Shown in pieces: positions 44,894 to 54,763 of a stretch of 64,000 nucleotides of DNA (positions are counted from its first letter, which is position 1; the number at the start of each line of letters is the position of its first letter). The notes beneath the pieces are model-generated. The model had not been told where the DNA came from and did not search any database. It saw only the letters and a list, made by a program, of their open reading frames with translations. The position numbers and the translations under genes are program-made. The DNA comes from Lachnospiraceae bacterium (GTDB taxonomy: Bacteria > Bacillota > Clostridia > Lachnospirales > Lachnospiraceae), in the NCBI GenBank assembly GCA_017621815.1, contig JAGASK010000026.1, positions 1-64,000 on the forward strand. Direction: 5' to 3'.

Positions 44894-45415
44894 ATGAAAA
44901 AAAATCTGATCTCAATTATAATACTGGCACTTTTAATTGTGAATATTGTGCTTTCTGCGATTACCTTATCTAGTGTTGTAAGCACTAACAAAAAGACAGC
45001 GGCGCTGGTAACTGACATTGCATCGGCCATTTCGCTGGATTTGGGAATAAGCGGTGATGAAGATGAAGCAGAAGAAACAGTTTCCATGGAGGATGTGGAG
45101 CCTTACGATATTGCTGAAATGACCATTCCTTTAAAAAAGGATGAGAACGGGGACGGCAAAGACCATTTTGCATTAATGTCCATAACGCTTTCCATGAATA
45201 CCAAAGATAAGGGTTATAAGAGCTATGGCTCCGATATGGATACCAGAGTGAGTTTGATTAAGGGTGAGATTAATGATGTAGTATCACAGTATACTGTGGA
45301 TGAGGCAAGGGAAAGTAATCACGCAATTGAGGAAGAAATCCTTCAGAGAATTCAGACTATGTTTGATTCCAAGTTTATTTATAAGGTGACAATAAGCAGC
45401 GTTATATATCAGTAA
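44894..45415 (+). CDS. fliL: Flagellar basal-body protein FliL
   Basis: 173 aa with one N-terminal membrane helix (about 5-27), an acidic linker and the FliL domain. FliL associates with the stator. GGGAG precedes the ATG. Confidence 0.88.
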   Translation: MKKNLISIIILALLIVNIVLSAITLSSVVSTNKKTAALVTDIASAISLDLGISGDEDEAEETVSMEDVEPYDIAEMTIPLKKDENGDGKDHFALMSITLSMNTKDKGYKSYGSDMDTRVSLIKGEINDVVSQYTVDEARESNHAIEEEILQRIQTMFDSKFIYKVTISSVIYQ

Positions 45416-45455
45416 CAACATGGAATCTGACATAAAATGAAGGAGGTGGGCTTTC

Positions 45456-46436
45456 GTGGGTGAGGTACTGTCTCAGAGCGAGATTGACAACCTGTTGGCG
45501 GCGTTAAGTACCGGTGAACTGGATGTGGAAAATATGCAGGACTCCGGTGATAAAGTTGTTAAGGATTATGACTTTAAACGCCCTGCAAAGTTTTCTAAAG
45601 AGCATCTGCGTACATTGGAAATTATTTATGAGCATTACGGAAGATTAATTTCAACCAATCTTCCTGTATATTTAAGAAAAAACATTCAGGTAAGTGTAAC
45701 CAGTTCCGAAACGGTCACTTTTTCGGAATTTACTAATGCATTGTCCAATCCTGTTATATTAGGGATTGTTGATTTTAAACCTTTAAACGGCAATATAATT
45801 ATAGAGCTTGCCTCCAATCTGGGGTTTGCAATGATTGACAGGATGCTGGGCGGACAGGGACTTCCCCTTGACAAGGTCAGGGATTTCTCTGAAATAGAAA
45901 TGACGATTCTTGAAAAGCTGATGATTATCTGCATGCAGCTGATGAGGGAACCGTGGAAGAATGTGGTGGACTTGAATCCGGTTATGGAGAGGATAGAAAC
46001 CAATGCCCAGTTTGCACAGGTAATTGCTCCGAGCGATATGATAGCCATTGTCACCATGAATGTAAAGATTGGTGATGTGGAAGGTTTGATGAATATATGT
46101 CTTCCGTATTTTACCCTGGAAGATGTAATGGATAAACTGAACACCAAGTATTGGTTTTCAACCATGCAGAAAGAGGGCTCTGAAGATTATGAGGAGCACA
46201 TTGAGGCTCTTATCAGAAGAATCGATATGCCTGTAAAGGCAATACTCGGCAAAAGCCAGGTTTCGGTCAATGATTTTATCAATCTTCAGCCGGGAGATAT
46301 TATAAGACTGAATACGGGAGTCTCTTCGGAGATGGAAGTTTATGTAGGCAATATCAGAAAATTTACGGCTCTGCCCGGCTCCAGTAAAGATAAATATGCA
46401 GTACGGGTAACATCAGTAATCAGAGAGGGGGAATAA
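45456..46436 (+). CDS. fliM: Flagellar motor switch protein FliM
   Basis: 326 aa from GTG 45456 after GGAGGTGG. Begins MGEVLSQSEIDNLLAALSTGE, the CheY-P binding segment, followed by the CheC-like middle domain and a SpoA-type C-terminus. C-ring component. Confidence 0.97.
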   Translation: MGEVLSQSEIDNLLAALSTGELDVENMQDSGDKVVKDYDFKRPAKFSKEHLRTLEIIYEHYGRLISTNLPVYLRKNIQVSVTSSETVTFSEFTNALSNPVILGIVDFKPLNGNIIIELASNLGFAMIDRMLGGQGLPLDKVRDFSEIEMTILEKLMIICMQLMREPWKNVVDLNPVMERIETNAQFAQVIAPSDMIAIVTMNVKIGDVEGLMNICLPYFTLEDVMDKLNTKYWFSTMQKEGSEDYEEHIEALIRRIDMPVKAILGKSQVSVNDFINLQPGDIIRLNTGVSSEMEVYVGNIRKFTALPGSSKDKYAVRVTSVIREGE

Positions 46437-46439
46437 GGT

Positions 46440-47681
46440 GTGGACGGAATGTTATCACAAGATGAAATAAATGCACTGCTGAGCGGCATGGATCTGTCAG
46501 GAGAGTCGCCGGCAGAAGAAGCAGGCAGTACATCTGAAACACCGGTAATAGATGAGAGTTTGCTGACGGATACGGAAAAGGATGCCATAGGAGAAATTGC
46601 CAATATCAGTATGGGATCCTCTGCAACTACCTTATATTCTTTGGTAAACAGAAAAGTAAACATTACAACGCCTGTGGTTACTCTTGCGTCCTGGGAGAGT
46701 GTAATAGAGGATTATCAGAAGCCATGTGTTTTTATTCAAATCAGATATACCGCAGGGCTGGATGGTTCCAATATTATGGTTCTTAAGGAACATGATGTTA
46801 AAGTAATCACCGATTTAATGATGGGCGGAGACGGAAGCAATACGGAAGGCGAGTTGGGTGAGCTCCATTTAAGCGCCATATCAGAAGCAATGAATCAGAT
46901 GATGGGAGCAGCGGCTACGTCAATGTCTACCATGCTTGGAAAGATGATTGATATCAGCCCCCCGGAAGCCAGTCTTGTGGACTTGCAGGATTTTCAACAG
47001 GGAGGAGATATTGCTGATTTCCTAAATGAAACTTTTGTTAAGATTTCTTTTCGGATGCAGGTTGATGATCTGGTTGACAGTACAATCATGCAGCTATATC
47101 CGATTGATTTTGCCAGAAGCCTGTATGAGACTTTTATCTCATCACAGACAGGTGGAGAGCCTGTTGCAGAACCTGAGCCTGAACCTGAGCCTTACATACC
47201 GCCGACAGCAGTACCTGAACCGGCACCGGATGCGATGGCACAGCCCGGTATGGGAATGCCTCAGATGAACATGAGTCAGGCGGGCTATGGAATGCCTCAG
47301 ATGAATATGGCACAGCCGGGCTATGGAATGCCCCAGATGAACATGAATCAGGCTGGTTTCGGAATGCCTCAGCCTAATATGCAGAACATGAATGTACAGC
47401 CTGCGCAGTTCCAGAGCTTTTCCGGCGCAAATAATACATTACCGGGACAGGAAAATATCGGTCTCATTATGGATGTGCCTCTTGAAGTGACTGTAGAACT
47501 TGGCAGAACCAAGAAATCCATAGCAGAAATACTTGATTTTGCACCGGGCACCATTATTGAACTGGATAAAATTGCCGGTGAACCCATAGATGTATTGGTT
47601 AACGGAAAGTTTGTAGCCAAAGGCGAGGTAGTGGTAATTGAAGAAAGCTTCGGCGTTCGTGTAACGGAAATTATAAAATAA
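46440..47681 (+). CDS. fliY: FliN/FliY: switch protein with CheC-type phosphatase domain
   Basis: 413 aa from GTG 46440, 3 nt after fliM (GGGGG upstream). The N-terminal MLSQDEINALLSG peptide resembles FliM. A CheC-like CheY-P phosphatase domain (EIANISMGSSATTL, about 35-240) is joined to a C-terminal FliN/SpoA domain (about 340-413) by a proline/methionine-rich linker with tandem repeats. In Bacillus FliY dephosphorylates CheY-P at the switch. Confidence 0.95.
   Translation: MDGMLSQDEINALLSGMDLSGESPAEEAGSTSETPVIDESLLTDTEKDAIGEIANISMGSSATTLYSLVNRKVNITTPVVTLASWESVIEDYQKPCVFIQIRYTAGLDGSNIMVLKEHDVKVITDLMMGGDGSNTEGELGELHLSAISEAMNQMMGAAATSMSTMLGKMIDISPPEASLVDLQDFQQGGDIADFLNETFVKISFRMQVDDLVDSTIMQLYPIDFARSLYETFISSQTGGEPVAEPEPEPEPYIPPTAVPEPAPDAMAQPGMGMPQMNMSQAGYGMPQMNMAQPGYGMPQMNMNQAGFGMPQPNMQNMNVQPAQFQSFSGANNTLPGQENIGLIMDVPLEVTVELGRTKKSIAEILDFAPGTIIELDKIAGEPIDVLVNGKFVAKGEVVVIEESFGVRVTEIIK
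47253..47378 (+). repeat. 36-bp tandem repeat in the fliY linker
   Basis: Three complete 36-nt units (47253, 47289, 47325) plus a partial fourth encode GMPQMNM(S/A/N)Q(A/P)G(Y/F). The linker is preceded by an EPEPEPEP stretch. Copy number may vary between strains. Confidence 0.9.
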
Positions 47682-47698
47682 AAGTTAGGAGAGAAGAT

Positions 47699-48061
47699 AT
47701 GGCAAAGAATATTTTAATTGTTGATGATGCTGCATTTATGCGAATGATGATTAAGGACATTCTTACTAAGAATGGGTATAATGTGGTAGGAGAAGCGGAA
47801 AACGGAGCAAAGGCATTTGAAAAGTACAATGAGATAAAGCCCGACCTCGTTCTTATGGATATTACAATGCCTGAAGTTGACGGTATTCAGGCTCTTAAGA
47901 ACATTAAGGCTGCAGACCCGGGAGCAAAAATTATTATGTGTTCCGCTATGGGACAGCAGGCCATGGTTATTGAATCCATTCAGGCAGGCGCAAAGGATTT
48001 CATTGTAAAACCTTTCCAGCCGGACCGTGTTCTGGAAGCAGTGAAAAAGGTAGTAGGTTAA
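47699..48061 (+). CDS. cheY: Chemotaxis response regulator CheY
   Basis: 120 aa, receiver domain only: D9-D10, phosphoacceptor D54, a Ser/Thr switch residue in MCSAMG and the lysine of IVKPFQ. Phosphorylated by CheA, it binds FliM/FliY. AGGAGAG precedes the ATG. Confidence 0.97.
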   Translation: MAKNILIVDDAAFMRMMIKDILTKNGYNVVGEAENGAKAFEKYNEIKPDLVLMDITMPEVDGIQALKNIKAADPGAKIIMCSAMGQQAMVIESIQAGAKDFIVKPFQPDRVLEAVKKVVG

Positions 48062-48062
48062 T

Positions 48063-48431
48063 ATGCTGACTGCAGGTGTAAGCACGACGGACAGCTATGT
48101 ACAGTTTATAACTGTTTTGATTCTGTTCGTGTTTGTGCTGGCAGTTACTTATGTAACTACCAGATGGATAGCTAATTATCAGAAGGGGAAAGCGGCGGGC
48201 GGCAATCTGGAAATTGTTGAAGCCATAAGAGCCGGAAACAATAAGTATATACAGATTGTGAGAGCCGGCAGTAAGTATCTGATAATTGGAGTAGGAAAAG
48301 ATGAAATCCATATGCTCGGAGAATTATCTGAGGATGAACTTGTGATTTTAAAGAACAAAAGCAGTGAAGGTATGGATTTTGGCAGTATACTTGAAAAATT
48401 AAAAAAACAAAGCGGAAAAGACAATGACTAA
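48063..48431 (+). CDS. fliO: Flagellar biosynthesis protein FliO/FliZ
   Basis: 122 aa with one N-terminal membrane helix (about 13-33) and a small cytoplasmic domain (LEIVEAIRAGNNKYIQIVRAGSKYLIIGV). It assists FliP assembly. It starts 1 nt after cheY and overlaps fliP by 8 nt. Confidence 0.88.
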   Translation: MLTAGVSTTDSYVQFITVLILFVFVLAVTYVTTRWIANYQKGKAAGGNLEIVEAIRAGNNKYIQIVRAGSKYLIIGVGKDEIHMLGELSEDELVILKNKSSEGMDFGSILEKLKKQSGKDND

Positions 48432-49314
48432 GAAAAATGGCAATAGGAAAAGATGTTTTGCCGCAAAGAGAATAAGAACAATAATATGCCTGCTGCTGAC
48501 GGTGGGCATATTGTGTATTATTTCCGGTATAAACGCAAAAGCATCGGAAGTGGAAACTAACCTGACCGGTACGACAGAAGAACGTACTTACATAGAAGAA
48601 CCCGGCAGTGCGCAGACACCGGATGAATTGGCAGAACTTAACATAGCCAATCATCTGACGGTAACTTATAATGACGGTAACGGTGAAATAAACGGTACTC
48701 TGCGTATTTTAATTACGCTTACGCTGATATCGCTGGCACCGATACTTCTGATTATGCTCACCTCTTTTACAAGGTGTCTCATTGTGCTTCATTTTACGAG
48801 GGCGGCCTTAAATACCCAGACAGCGCCGCCTAATCAGGTACTGATCGGACTTGCGCTGTTTTTAACGTTTTTTATTATGCGCCCCTATATGACTCAGATT
48901 TATGAGGAAGCAATTGTTCCTTTTGATGAGGGCAGAATTAATCAGGAAGAATTTCTGGAGAAGGGTATCCAGCCTCTCCGTGATTTTATGTATACACAGA
49001 CGGAAACAAAGGATGTCAGAGTTTTTATGGAAATCAGCGGTGAAGAATGGGATGGAAGCCTGGATGGAATTCCGCTTACGGTTCTTGTTCCGGCTTTTAT
49101 AGTCGGTGAATTAAGAGAGGCATTCATTATCGGTTTTTATATTTATATACCGTTTATTGTGATTGATATGGTTGTGGCATCCACACTGATGAGTATGGGA
49201 ATGATGATGCTGCCGCCCACTACGATTTCCATGCCCTTTAAGATTCTTTTGTTTGTAATTGCTGATGGATGGAATTTAATTATTGTTAACCTGATTCAGA
49301 CGTTTTATCATTAA
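48424..49314 (+). CDS. fliP: Flagellar export gate protein FliP
   Basis: 296 aa. An N-terminal signal segment (about 18-39, IICLLLTVGILCII) precedes a soluble stretch and four membrane helices. FliP signatures are seen in LTLISLAPILLIMLTSFTR and FIVIDMVVASTLMSMGMMMLPP. Core of the type III export gate. Confidence 0.97.
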   Translation: MTKKNGNRKRCFAAKRIRTIICLLLTVGILCIISGINAKASEVETNLTGTTEERTYIEEPGSAQTPDELAELNIANHLTVTYNDGNGEINGTLRILITLTLISLAPILLIMLTSFTRCLIVLHFTRAALNTQTAPPNQVLIGLALFLTFFIMRPYMTQIYEEAIVPFDEGRINQEEFLEKGIQPLRDFMYTQTETKDVRVFMEISGEEWDGSLDGIPLTVLVPAFIVGELREAFIIGFYIYIPFIVIDMVVASTLMSMGMMMLPPTTISMPFKILLFVIADGWNLIIVNLIQTFYH

Positions 49315-49329
49315 AGGAGGCGACAGGTT

Positions 49330-49599
49330 ATGACTATTGATGAGGTAACAGCCATTGCCGGAGAGGCACTGTTTTTGATTATTAAGGTATCAGCACCGGT
49401 TCTTTTGGTATCACTGATCGTGGGTCTGATTGTCAGTATTTTTCAAACGGTTACTTCTATTCAGGAGCAGACCCTTACCTTTGTGCCGAAGATTATTGCT
49501 GTATTTCTGACATTGATTGTACTTGGAAACTGGATGCTGACCGAGCTTTCGGAATTTATGAACAGGCTCTGGTCTAATTTCAGCCTGTATACAAGGTAG
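49330..49599 (+). CDS. fliQ: Flagellar export gate protein FliQ
   Basis: 89 aa with two membrane helices and the FliQ motif GLIVSIFQTVTSIQEQTLTFVPKI. AAAGGAGG precedes the start. Confidence 0.97.
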   Translation: MTIDEVTAIAGEALFLIIKVSAPVLLVSLIVGLIVSIFQTVTSIQEQTLTFVPKIIAVFLTLIVLGNWMLTELSEFMNRLWSNFSLYTR

Positions 49600-49604
49600 A
49601 ACTT

Positions 49605-50390
49605 ATGATTAATTATGCATTTTCTTATGCAGATTTAGAATATTTTTTGCTGATATTTGTGAGAATTACCTGTTTTGTTTATATTGCCCCTTTTTTCAGC
49701 ATGAGTAATACGCCCAGAAATGTGAGAATAGGGCTCAGCTTTTTCCTGACGGTTTTGCTGTATCATTCTGTTCCCCGTGCAGATGTGGTATATAATACGC
49801 TTATCGGCTATTTTATTATTGTTATGAAAGAAGCGGTAACGGGATTTTTGATAGGTTTTGGAGCCAATCTTTGTACGGCGATAGTTTCTTTTGCAGGTCA
49901 GGTGGCGGATATGGAAATGGGACTGTCGATGGTCAGCCTGTTTGACCCCGCTACAAAGCAGAATACTACAATAACCGGTGTTTATTATAATTACATGGTG
50001 CTTCTTATGCTGGTTATATCGGGAATGCATCAGTATCTTTTAAAGGCGCTTTCGGAAACCTTTCTGTTGATACCCATAAACGGCGCTGTTTTGGAAAGCG
50101 ATGCTATTTTGCAGTCCATGCTTGAATTTATGGCAAATTATATTATCGTGGGATTCAGAATCTGCCTTCCTGTTTTTGCGGTAATGCTCATTCTGAATGC
50201 GGTGCTTGGCGTACTGGCGAAGGTTTCTCCCCAGCTTAATATGTTTGCTGTAGGTATTCAGATGAAAGTGCTTGTAGGGCTTTGCGTTTTATTTGTAACA
50301 ACTGCCATGCTTCCGGACGCAGCAGGTTTTATCTATGAGCAGATGAAATCTATGGTAGTAAGCTTTGTGGAAGCTATGGGTGGTGCATAG
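49605..50390 (+). CDS. fliR: Flagellar export gate protein FliR
   Basis: 261 aa with about six membrane helices; conserved GFLIGFGANLCTAIVSFAGQVADMEMG segment. It starts 5 nt after fliQ. Confidence 0.96.
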   Translation: MINYAFSYADLEYFLLIFVRITCFVYIAPFFSMSNTPRNVRIGLSFFLTVLLYHSVPRADVVYNTLIGYFIIVMKEAVTGFLIGFGANLCTAIVSFAGQVADMEMGLSMVSLFDPATKQNTTITGVYYNYMVLLMLVISGMHQYLLKALSETFLLIPINGAVLESDAILQSMLEFMANYIIVGFRICLPVFAVMLILNAVLGVLAKVSPQLNMFAVGIQMKVLVGLCVLFVTTAMLPDAAGFIYEQMKSMVVSFVEAMGGA

Positions 50391-50391
50391 G

Positions 50392-51516
50392 ATGGCTGGA
50401 AATATGATTTTGAAATATAATCTGCAGTTTTTTGCAAAAGACGGTCCGGGCGGTGAAAAGACGGAACAGCCTACCGCCAAAAAACTGGAAGATGCCAGGA
50501 AAGAAGGACAGGTAGCTAAAAGTAAGGAAATTGCCAATGCTTTCGGTCTTCTTGCATTATTCCTGATAATGAAGATTTATGTGGGCAATATGGGAACAGG
50601 GCTGATAGAGTGTTTTGCCGGAGTTTATAACCAGATTCCTGACGCCATAAAAATGTACAACGGACAAATTCCGGTTGCTGCAATTACCAGTCTTATTGTA
50701 AGTATGATGCTGAAGATGATGCTGATAATTGCGCCGATTCTTTTGGTTGGTGTTCTGGTTGCCATTGTATGTGACGTGGCTCAGGTAAAATGGAAACCCA
50801 CAACCAAGCCTTTACAGCCCAAATTCAGTAAATTAAATCCTGTAAAGGGTTTTGGAAGAATTTTTTCCAAGAATTCACTGGTGGAATTACTTAAATCCAT
50901 TGCAAAGATTGCTGTTGTGGGTTATGTGGCTTATTCTTATTTAAAAGACAAAATTGGCGGAATCTTTATCCTGTATAATATCGGATTGAATGAGGCTATC
51001 GTGCGGATAGGCGAAATTGTAACGGACCTGGGGATAAGGATAGCCGCAGTATATATGGTTATTGCTTTTATTGACTTCGCATATCAGAAATGGAAATTTA
51101 AAGATGATATGATGATGACGAAGCAGGAAGTCAAGGATGAATATAAAAATCAGGAAGGTGACCCGCAGGTTAAAAGCAAGCAGAAGCAGCGTATGATGGA
51201 AGCTTCCAGACGGCGTATGATGCAGCAGCTGCCGGAAGCGGATGTGGTCATCACCAATCCTACCCATTATGCGGTAGCCATAAAATATGACCCTGACAGA
51301 TATGATGCGCCTTATGTTATTGCGAAGGGTGAGGATTACCTGGCGCAGCGGATTAAAGAAATCGCAAAAGAAAATGACGTTGAAATCGTTGAAAATAAAC
51401 CGTTGGCGAGAATGCTTTATGCCAATGTGGATATTGGCGGACTGGTACCGCCGGAATTATATCAGGCGGTAGCTGAAGTGCTTGCTTTTGTATACCATCT
51501 GAAAGGCAAAGTCTAA
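50392..51516 (+). CDS. flhB: Flagellar export switch protein FlhB
   Basis: 374 aa. The ATG at 50392 is 1 nt after the fliR stop, suggesting coupling; ATG 50404 (MILKYNLQFF) is an alternative. Four membrane helices are followed by a cytoplasmic domain with the autocleavage motif NPTH in VVITNPTHYAVAIKYD. It controls substrate specificity with FliK. Confidence 0.95.
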   Translation: MAGNMILKYNLQFFAKDGPGGEKTEQPTAKKLEDARKEGQVAKSKEIANAFGLLALFLIMKIYVGNMGTGLIECFAGVYNQIPDAIKMYNGQIPVAAITSLIVSMMLKMMLIIAPILLVGVLVAIVCDVAQVKWKPTTKPLQPKFSKLNPVKGFGRIFSKNSLVELLKSIAKIAVVGYVAYSYLKDKIGGIFILYNIGLNEAIVRIGEIVTDLGIRIAAVYMVIAFIDFAYQKWKFKDDMMMTKQEVKDEYKNQEGDPQVKSKQKQRMMEASRRRMMQQLPEADVVITNPTHYAVAIKYDPDRYDAPYVIAKGEDYLAQRIKEIAKENDVEIVENKPLARMLYANVDIGGLVPPELYQAVAEVLAFVYHLKGKV

Positions 51517-51543
51517 TACTAAGATACGAAAGGAGATGGGTAT

Positions 51544-53577
51544 ATGAAAAAAGCGGATTTAGGTGTAGGGGCATACCTTCTTACCGCATTTATCATGATG
51601 ATAGTACCTGTCCCAAGCGGACTTCTTGATGTGTTGCTTGCCTGCAATATTGCAATTGCATTTACGATTCTTTTTACGACTATGTTTTCCAAGGAAGTTC
51701 TGGATATGTCCTTTTTCCCGACTATCCTTCTTTTTACGACTATATTCAGAATTGCTTTGAATATTTCTTCCACCAGGCTGATTCTGACGGAAGGTGACCC
51801 CGGTGAAGTGGTAAAAACCTTCGGAAGCTATGTAGGCGGCGGAGATTTGATAGTAGGTGTTATTGTATTTTTAATTCTGATTATAGTGCAGTTTATGGTT
51901 ATTAACAAAGGTTCCGAAAGAGTAGCAGAAGTAACGGCAAGGTTTACTCTGGATGCCATGCCGGGTAAACAGATGGCTATCGATGCGGATTTGAATACAG
52001 GGGCTATCAACGATGCGGAAGCAAAAAGACGCAGGGACAAGATTCAGGAGGAAGCAAGCTTTTTCGGCTCTATGGACGGTGCCGTTAAGTATGTAAAGGG
52101 AGATGCAACAGCCGGTCTTATTATTACGGTGGTGAACATTGTTGGCGGAATTGCCATGGGTGTGTTACGGGGCGGCATGGATTTTAATTCGGCGCTCAAC
52201 CAGTATGCCATCCTGACTATCGGTGACGGTCTGGTCAGCCAGATTCCATCCCTTTTGATATCATTATCTACCGGTATTTTAGTAACCAAAGGCTCCAAGG
52301 ATGCGGATTTCGGCTCAGTGCTTATTAAGCAGATATTCGGCATTCCAAAAGTAATGTATATCGTAGGGGGCATTATCACAGGACTTGGCATTCTTACTCC
52401 TTTTCCGACCGTAATATTTTTATCCCTTGGACTTATTTTTATCGTTTGCGGAAGGGTGATTGCAGGAGAAATTGAGACTGCCCAGATTGAGGGAGAAGTG
52501 GATGAGGAAGAAGCGGCTGCGGAAGAAATCAGACAGCCTGAAAATGTCAACAGCCTGCTGCAGGTTGACCCTATTGAACTGGAATTCGGTTATGGCATTA
52601 TTCCCCTTGCCGATGTGAACCAGGGAGGCGATTTGCTTGACCGTGTGGTTATGATAAGGAGGCAGATTGCACTTGAACTGGGTACTGTAGTTCCGATTAT
52701 CCGGCTTCGTGATAATATACAGCTTAATCCGAATCAGTATATTATAAAGATTAAAGGCATACAGGTTAGTGAAGGGGAAATTTTGTTTGACCACTATATG
52801 GCCATGAATCCCGGCTATGTGGAAGAAGAAATTACAGGTATTCCGACCTTTGAACCTTCCTTCCATCTTCCGGCTATCTGGATTACGGAAGGACAGAGGG
52901 AGAGGGCGGAAAGTATGGGCTATACGGTTGTAGACCCGCCTTCCATTATTGCCACTCATCTGACGGAAATTATAAGGCAGCATATTTCCGAGCTGCTTAC
53001 AAGGCAGGATGTACAGAATCTTGTTAATAATTTGAAGGAAACAAACCCTACGCTGGTGGAGGAACTGATACCCAAGCTTCTGGGGCTTGGAGAAATTCAA
53101 AAGGTGCTTCAGAATCTTTTGAAGGAGGGCATTTCCATAAGAGATTTGCTTACTATTTTGGAAACATTGGCGGATTATGCGCCCAGTACAAGGGATACGG
53201 ATATTTTGACGGAATATGTGCGGCAAAGCCTGAAACGTGCTATATCCAGTAAATTCTTCCCGGCTAATGAAACCACAAGTGTGGTTACATTGGATCCTAA
53301 GCTTGAACAGGAGATTATGGCCAGTGTGAAGCAGACGGAGAACGGAGCTTATCTGACCCTGGATCCGGAAAAGACAAGAAGCATTATGAAGTCGGTGGAA
53401 AATGAAATAGCAAAGCTGGAAAATCTGGGAAAGAATCCTATTATCATAACATCGCCCATTGTGCGTATGTATTTTAAACGGCTGACAGAGGATTACTATA
53501 AAGACCTTATAGTGGTATCATATAACGAGATTGAAAGTAACATTGAATTACAATCTGTAGGAATGGTGACAGCATGA
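51544..53577 (+). CDS. flhA: Flagellar export protein FlhA
   Basis: 677 aa. About eight membrane helices, including the FHIPEP-family signature region IFRIALNISSTRLIL, then a large cytoplasmic domain (after about 335) that docks export chaperones. AAAGGAG precedes the ATG. The stop overlaps flhF as ATGA. Confidence 0.97.
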   Translation: MKKADLGVGAYLLTAFIMMIVPVPSGLLDVLLACNIAIAFTILFTTMFSKEVLDMSFFPTILLFTTIFRIALNISSTRLILTEGDPGEVVKTFGSYVGGGDLIVGVIVFLILIIVQFMVINKGSERVAEVTARFTLDAMPGKQMAIDADLNTGAINDAEAKRRRDKIQEEASFFGSMDGAVKYVKGDATAGLIITVVNIVGGIAMGVLRGGMDFNSALNQYAILTIGDGLVSQIPSLLISLSTGILVTKGSKDADFGSVLIKQIFGIPKVMYIVGGIITGLGILTPFPTVIFLSLGLIFIVCGRVIAGEIETAQIEGEVDEEEAAAEEIRQPENVNSLLQVDPIELEFGYGIIPLADVNQGGDLLDRVVMIRRQIALELGTVVPIIRLRDNIQLNPNQYIIKIKGIQVSEGEILFDHYMAMNPGYVEEEITGIPTFEPSFHLPAIWITEGQRERAESMGYTVVDPPSIIATHLTEIIRQHISELLTRQDVQNLVNNLKETNPTLVEELIPKLLGLGEIQKVLQNLLKEGISIRDLLTILETLADYAPSTRDTDILTEYVRQSLKRAISSKFFPANETTSVVTLDPKLEQEIMASVKQTENGAYLTLDPEKTRSIMKSVENEIAKLENLGKNPIIITSPIVRMYFKRLTEDYYKDLIVVSYNEIESNIELQSVGMVTA

Positions 53578-54731
53578 TAATCAAGAAATTTCAGGGAAAA
53601 ACAGAAGCGGAAGCGGTTGAGACTGCAAAAAAAGAGCTGGGAAACAATGTGGTAATTATGAATGTCCGGAGCGTGAAAAGCAAAGGAATATTCAGCTTTT
53701 TAAAACCTCAGCTTACCGAAGTGACAGTTGCGCTGGAAGAAGAAACTGAGCAGCGTATCATACCTGTTAAGCGGGAAGAAATAAAAAGGGCTGAGATTAA
53801 GAAAGAAGAAGTAAAACCGGACAGCAGTGTAATTGAAGAAAAACTGGATAATCTTCATACACTTCTTGAGCAGCAGCTTCAAAGGCCCGAAGAAGGCGGG
53901 GATTCTGAGTTTACAGAGGAAGAAGACAGCGAAATGGAGCGTTTTATGAAGCTTCTTTACAATACGATGCTGGAGAATGAAGTAGATGAAAAGTATGCCA
54001 ATCAGATTATAGATGAGATTGAAAAGATGAATAAGCCGGGGATGCCCTTTGACTATGCGCTTGCCAATGTATACCAGAAAATGGTATTAAAATTCGGTAA
54101 GCCCAGGCAGATAGAAGCTTCTGAAAAGGGACCTAAGGTAATTTTCTTTGTGGGTCCCACAGGCGTTGGCAAAACAACTACGATTGCCAAGATAGCATCA
54201 AAATTCAGGGTTGAAGAAGGCAAGAAACTTGCCCTTCTTACGGCAGATACCTACCGGATAGCAGCAGCAGAACAGCTCCGTACTTATGCCAGCATTTTGG
54301 AAGTGCCCTTCAGGGTGATATATACTTCAGAAGAAGTGGAAAAGGCTTTGAAAGATTTCAAAGAATATGATTTTATTTTACTGGACACTGCCGGTCACTC
54401 ACACCGAAATGAAGCCCAGAAGGATAATTTGAAGGATTTTATTCATTCGGTGGATGACCTTGCGGAAAAAGAGGTTTTTCTGGTGCTCAGCGCCACAACC
54501 AAATATGCAGATCTTGTAAGCATAGCAGATGCTTACAGTGTCATGACGGATTACAAACTGATATTTACCAAGCTGGATGAAACTACGGCACTTGGAAATC
54601 TGCTTAATTTAAAGCTCCATACAGGGGCGGATTTGTCGTATGTTACCTGCGGGCAGAATGTACCCGATGATATTGAAAATTTTAATCCTCAAAAAACAGT
54701 GAAGCAGCTTTTAGGAGGCAGAAAAAAATAG
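53574..54731 (+). CDS. flhF: Flagellar placement GTPase FlhF
   Basis: 385 aa. An N-terminal basic/coil region (1-130) precedes an SRP-type N and G domain: P-loop GPTGVGKTTTIAKIA, LLTADTYRIAAAEQL, G3 DTAGHSHRN and G4 FTKLDE. In SRP GTPases the G3 motif is normally DTAGR; here it is DTAGH. FlhF sets flagellar position and number with FlhG. Confidence 0.95.
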   Translation: MIIKKFQGKTEAEAVETAKKELGNNVVIMNVRSVKSKGIFSFLKPQLTEVTVALEEETEQRIIPVKREEIKRAEIKKEEVKPDSSVIEEKLDNLHTLLEQQLQRPEEGGDSEFTEEEDSEMERFMKLLYNTMLENEVDEKYANQIIDEIEKMNKPGMPFDYALANVYQKMVLKFGKPRQIEASEKGPKVIFFVGPTGVGKTTTIAKIASKFRVEEGKKLALLTADTYRIAAAEQLRTYASILEVPFRVIYTSEEVEKALKDFKEYDFILLDTAGHSHRNEAQKDNLKDFIHSVDDLAEKEVFLVLSATTKYADLVSIADAYSVMTDYKLIFTKLDETTALGNLLNLKLHTGADLSYVTCGQNVPDDIENFNPQKTVKQLLGGRKK

Positions 54732-54763
54732 AAGTTTTGATGATGAATAAGTGAGGAATGAAG

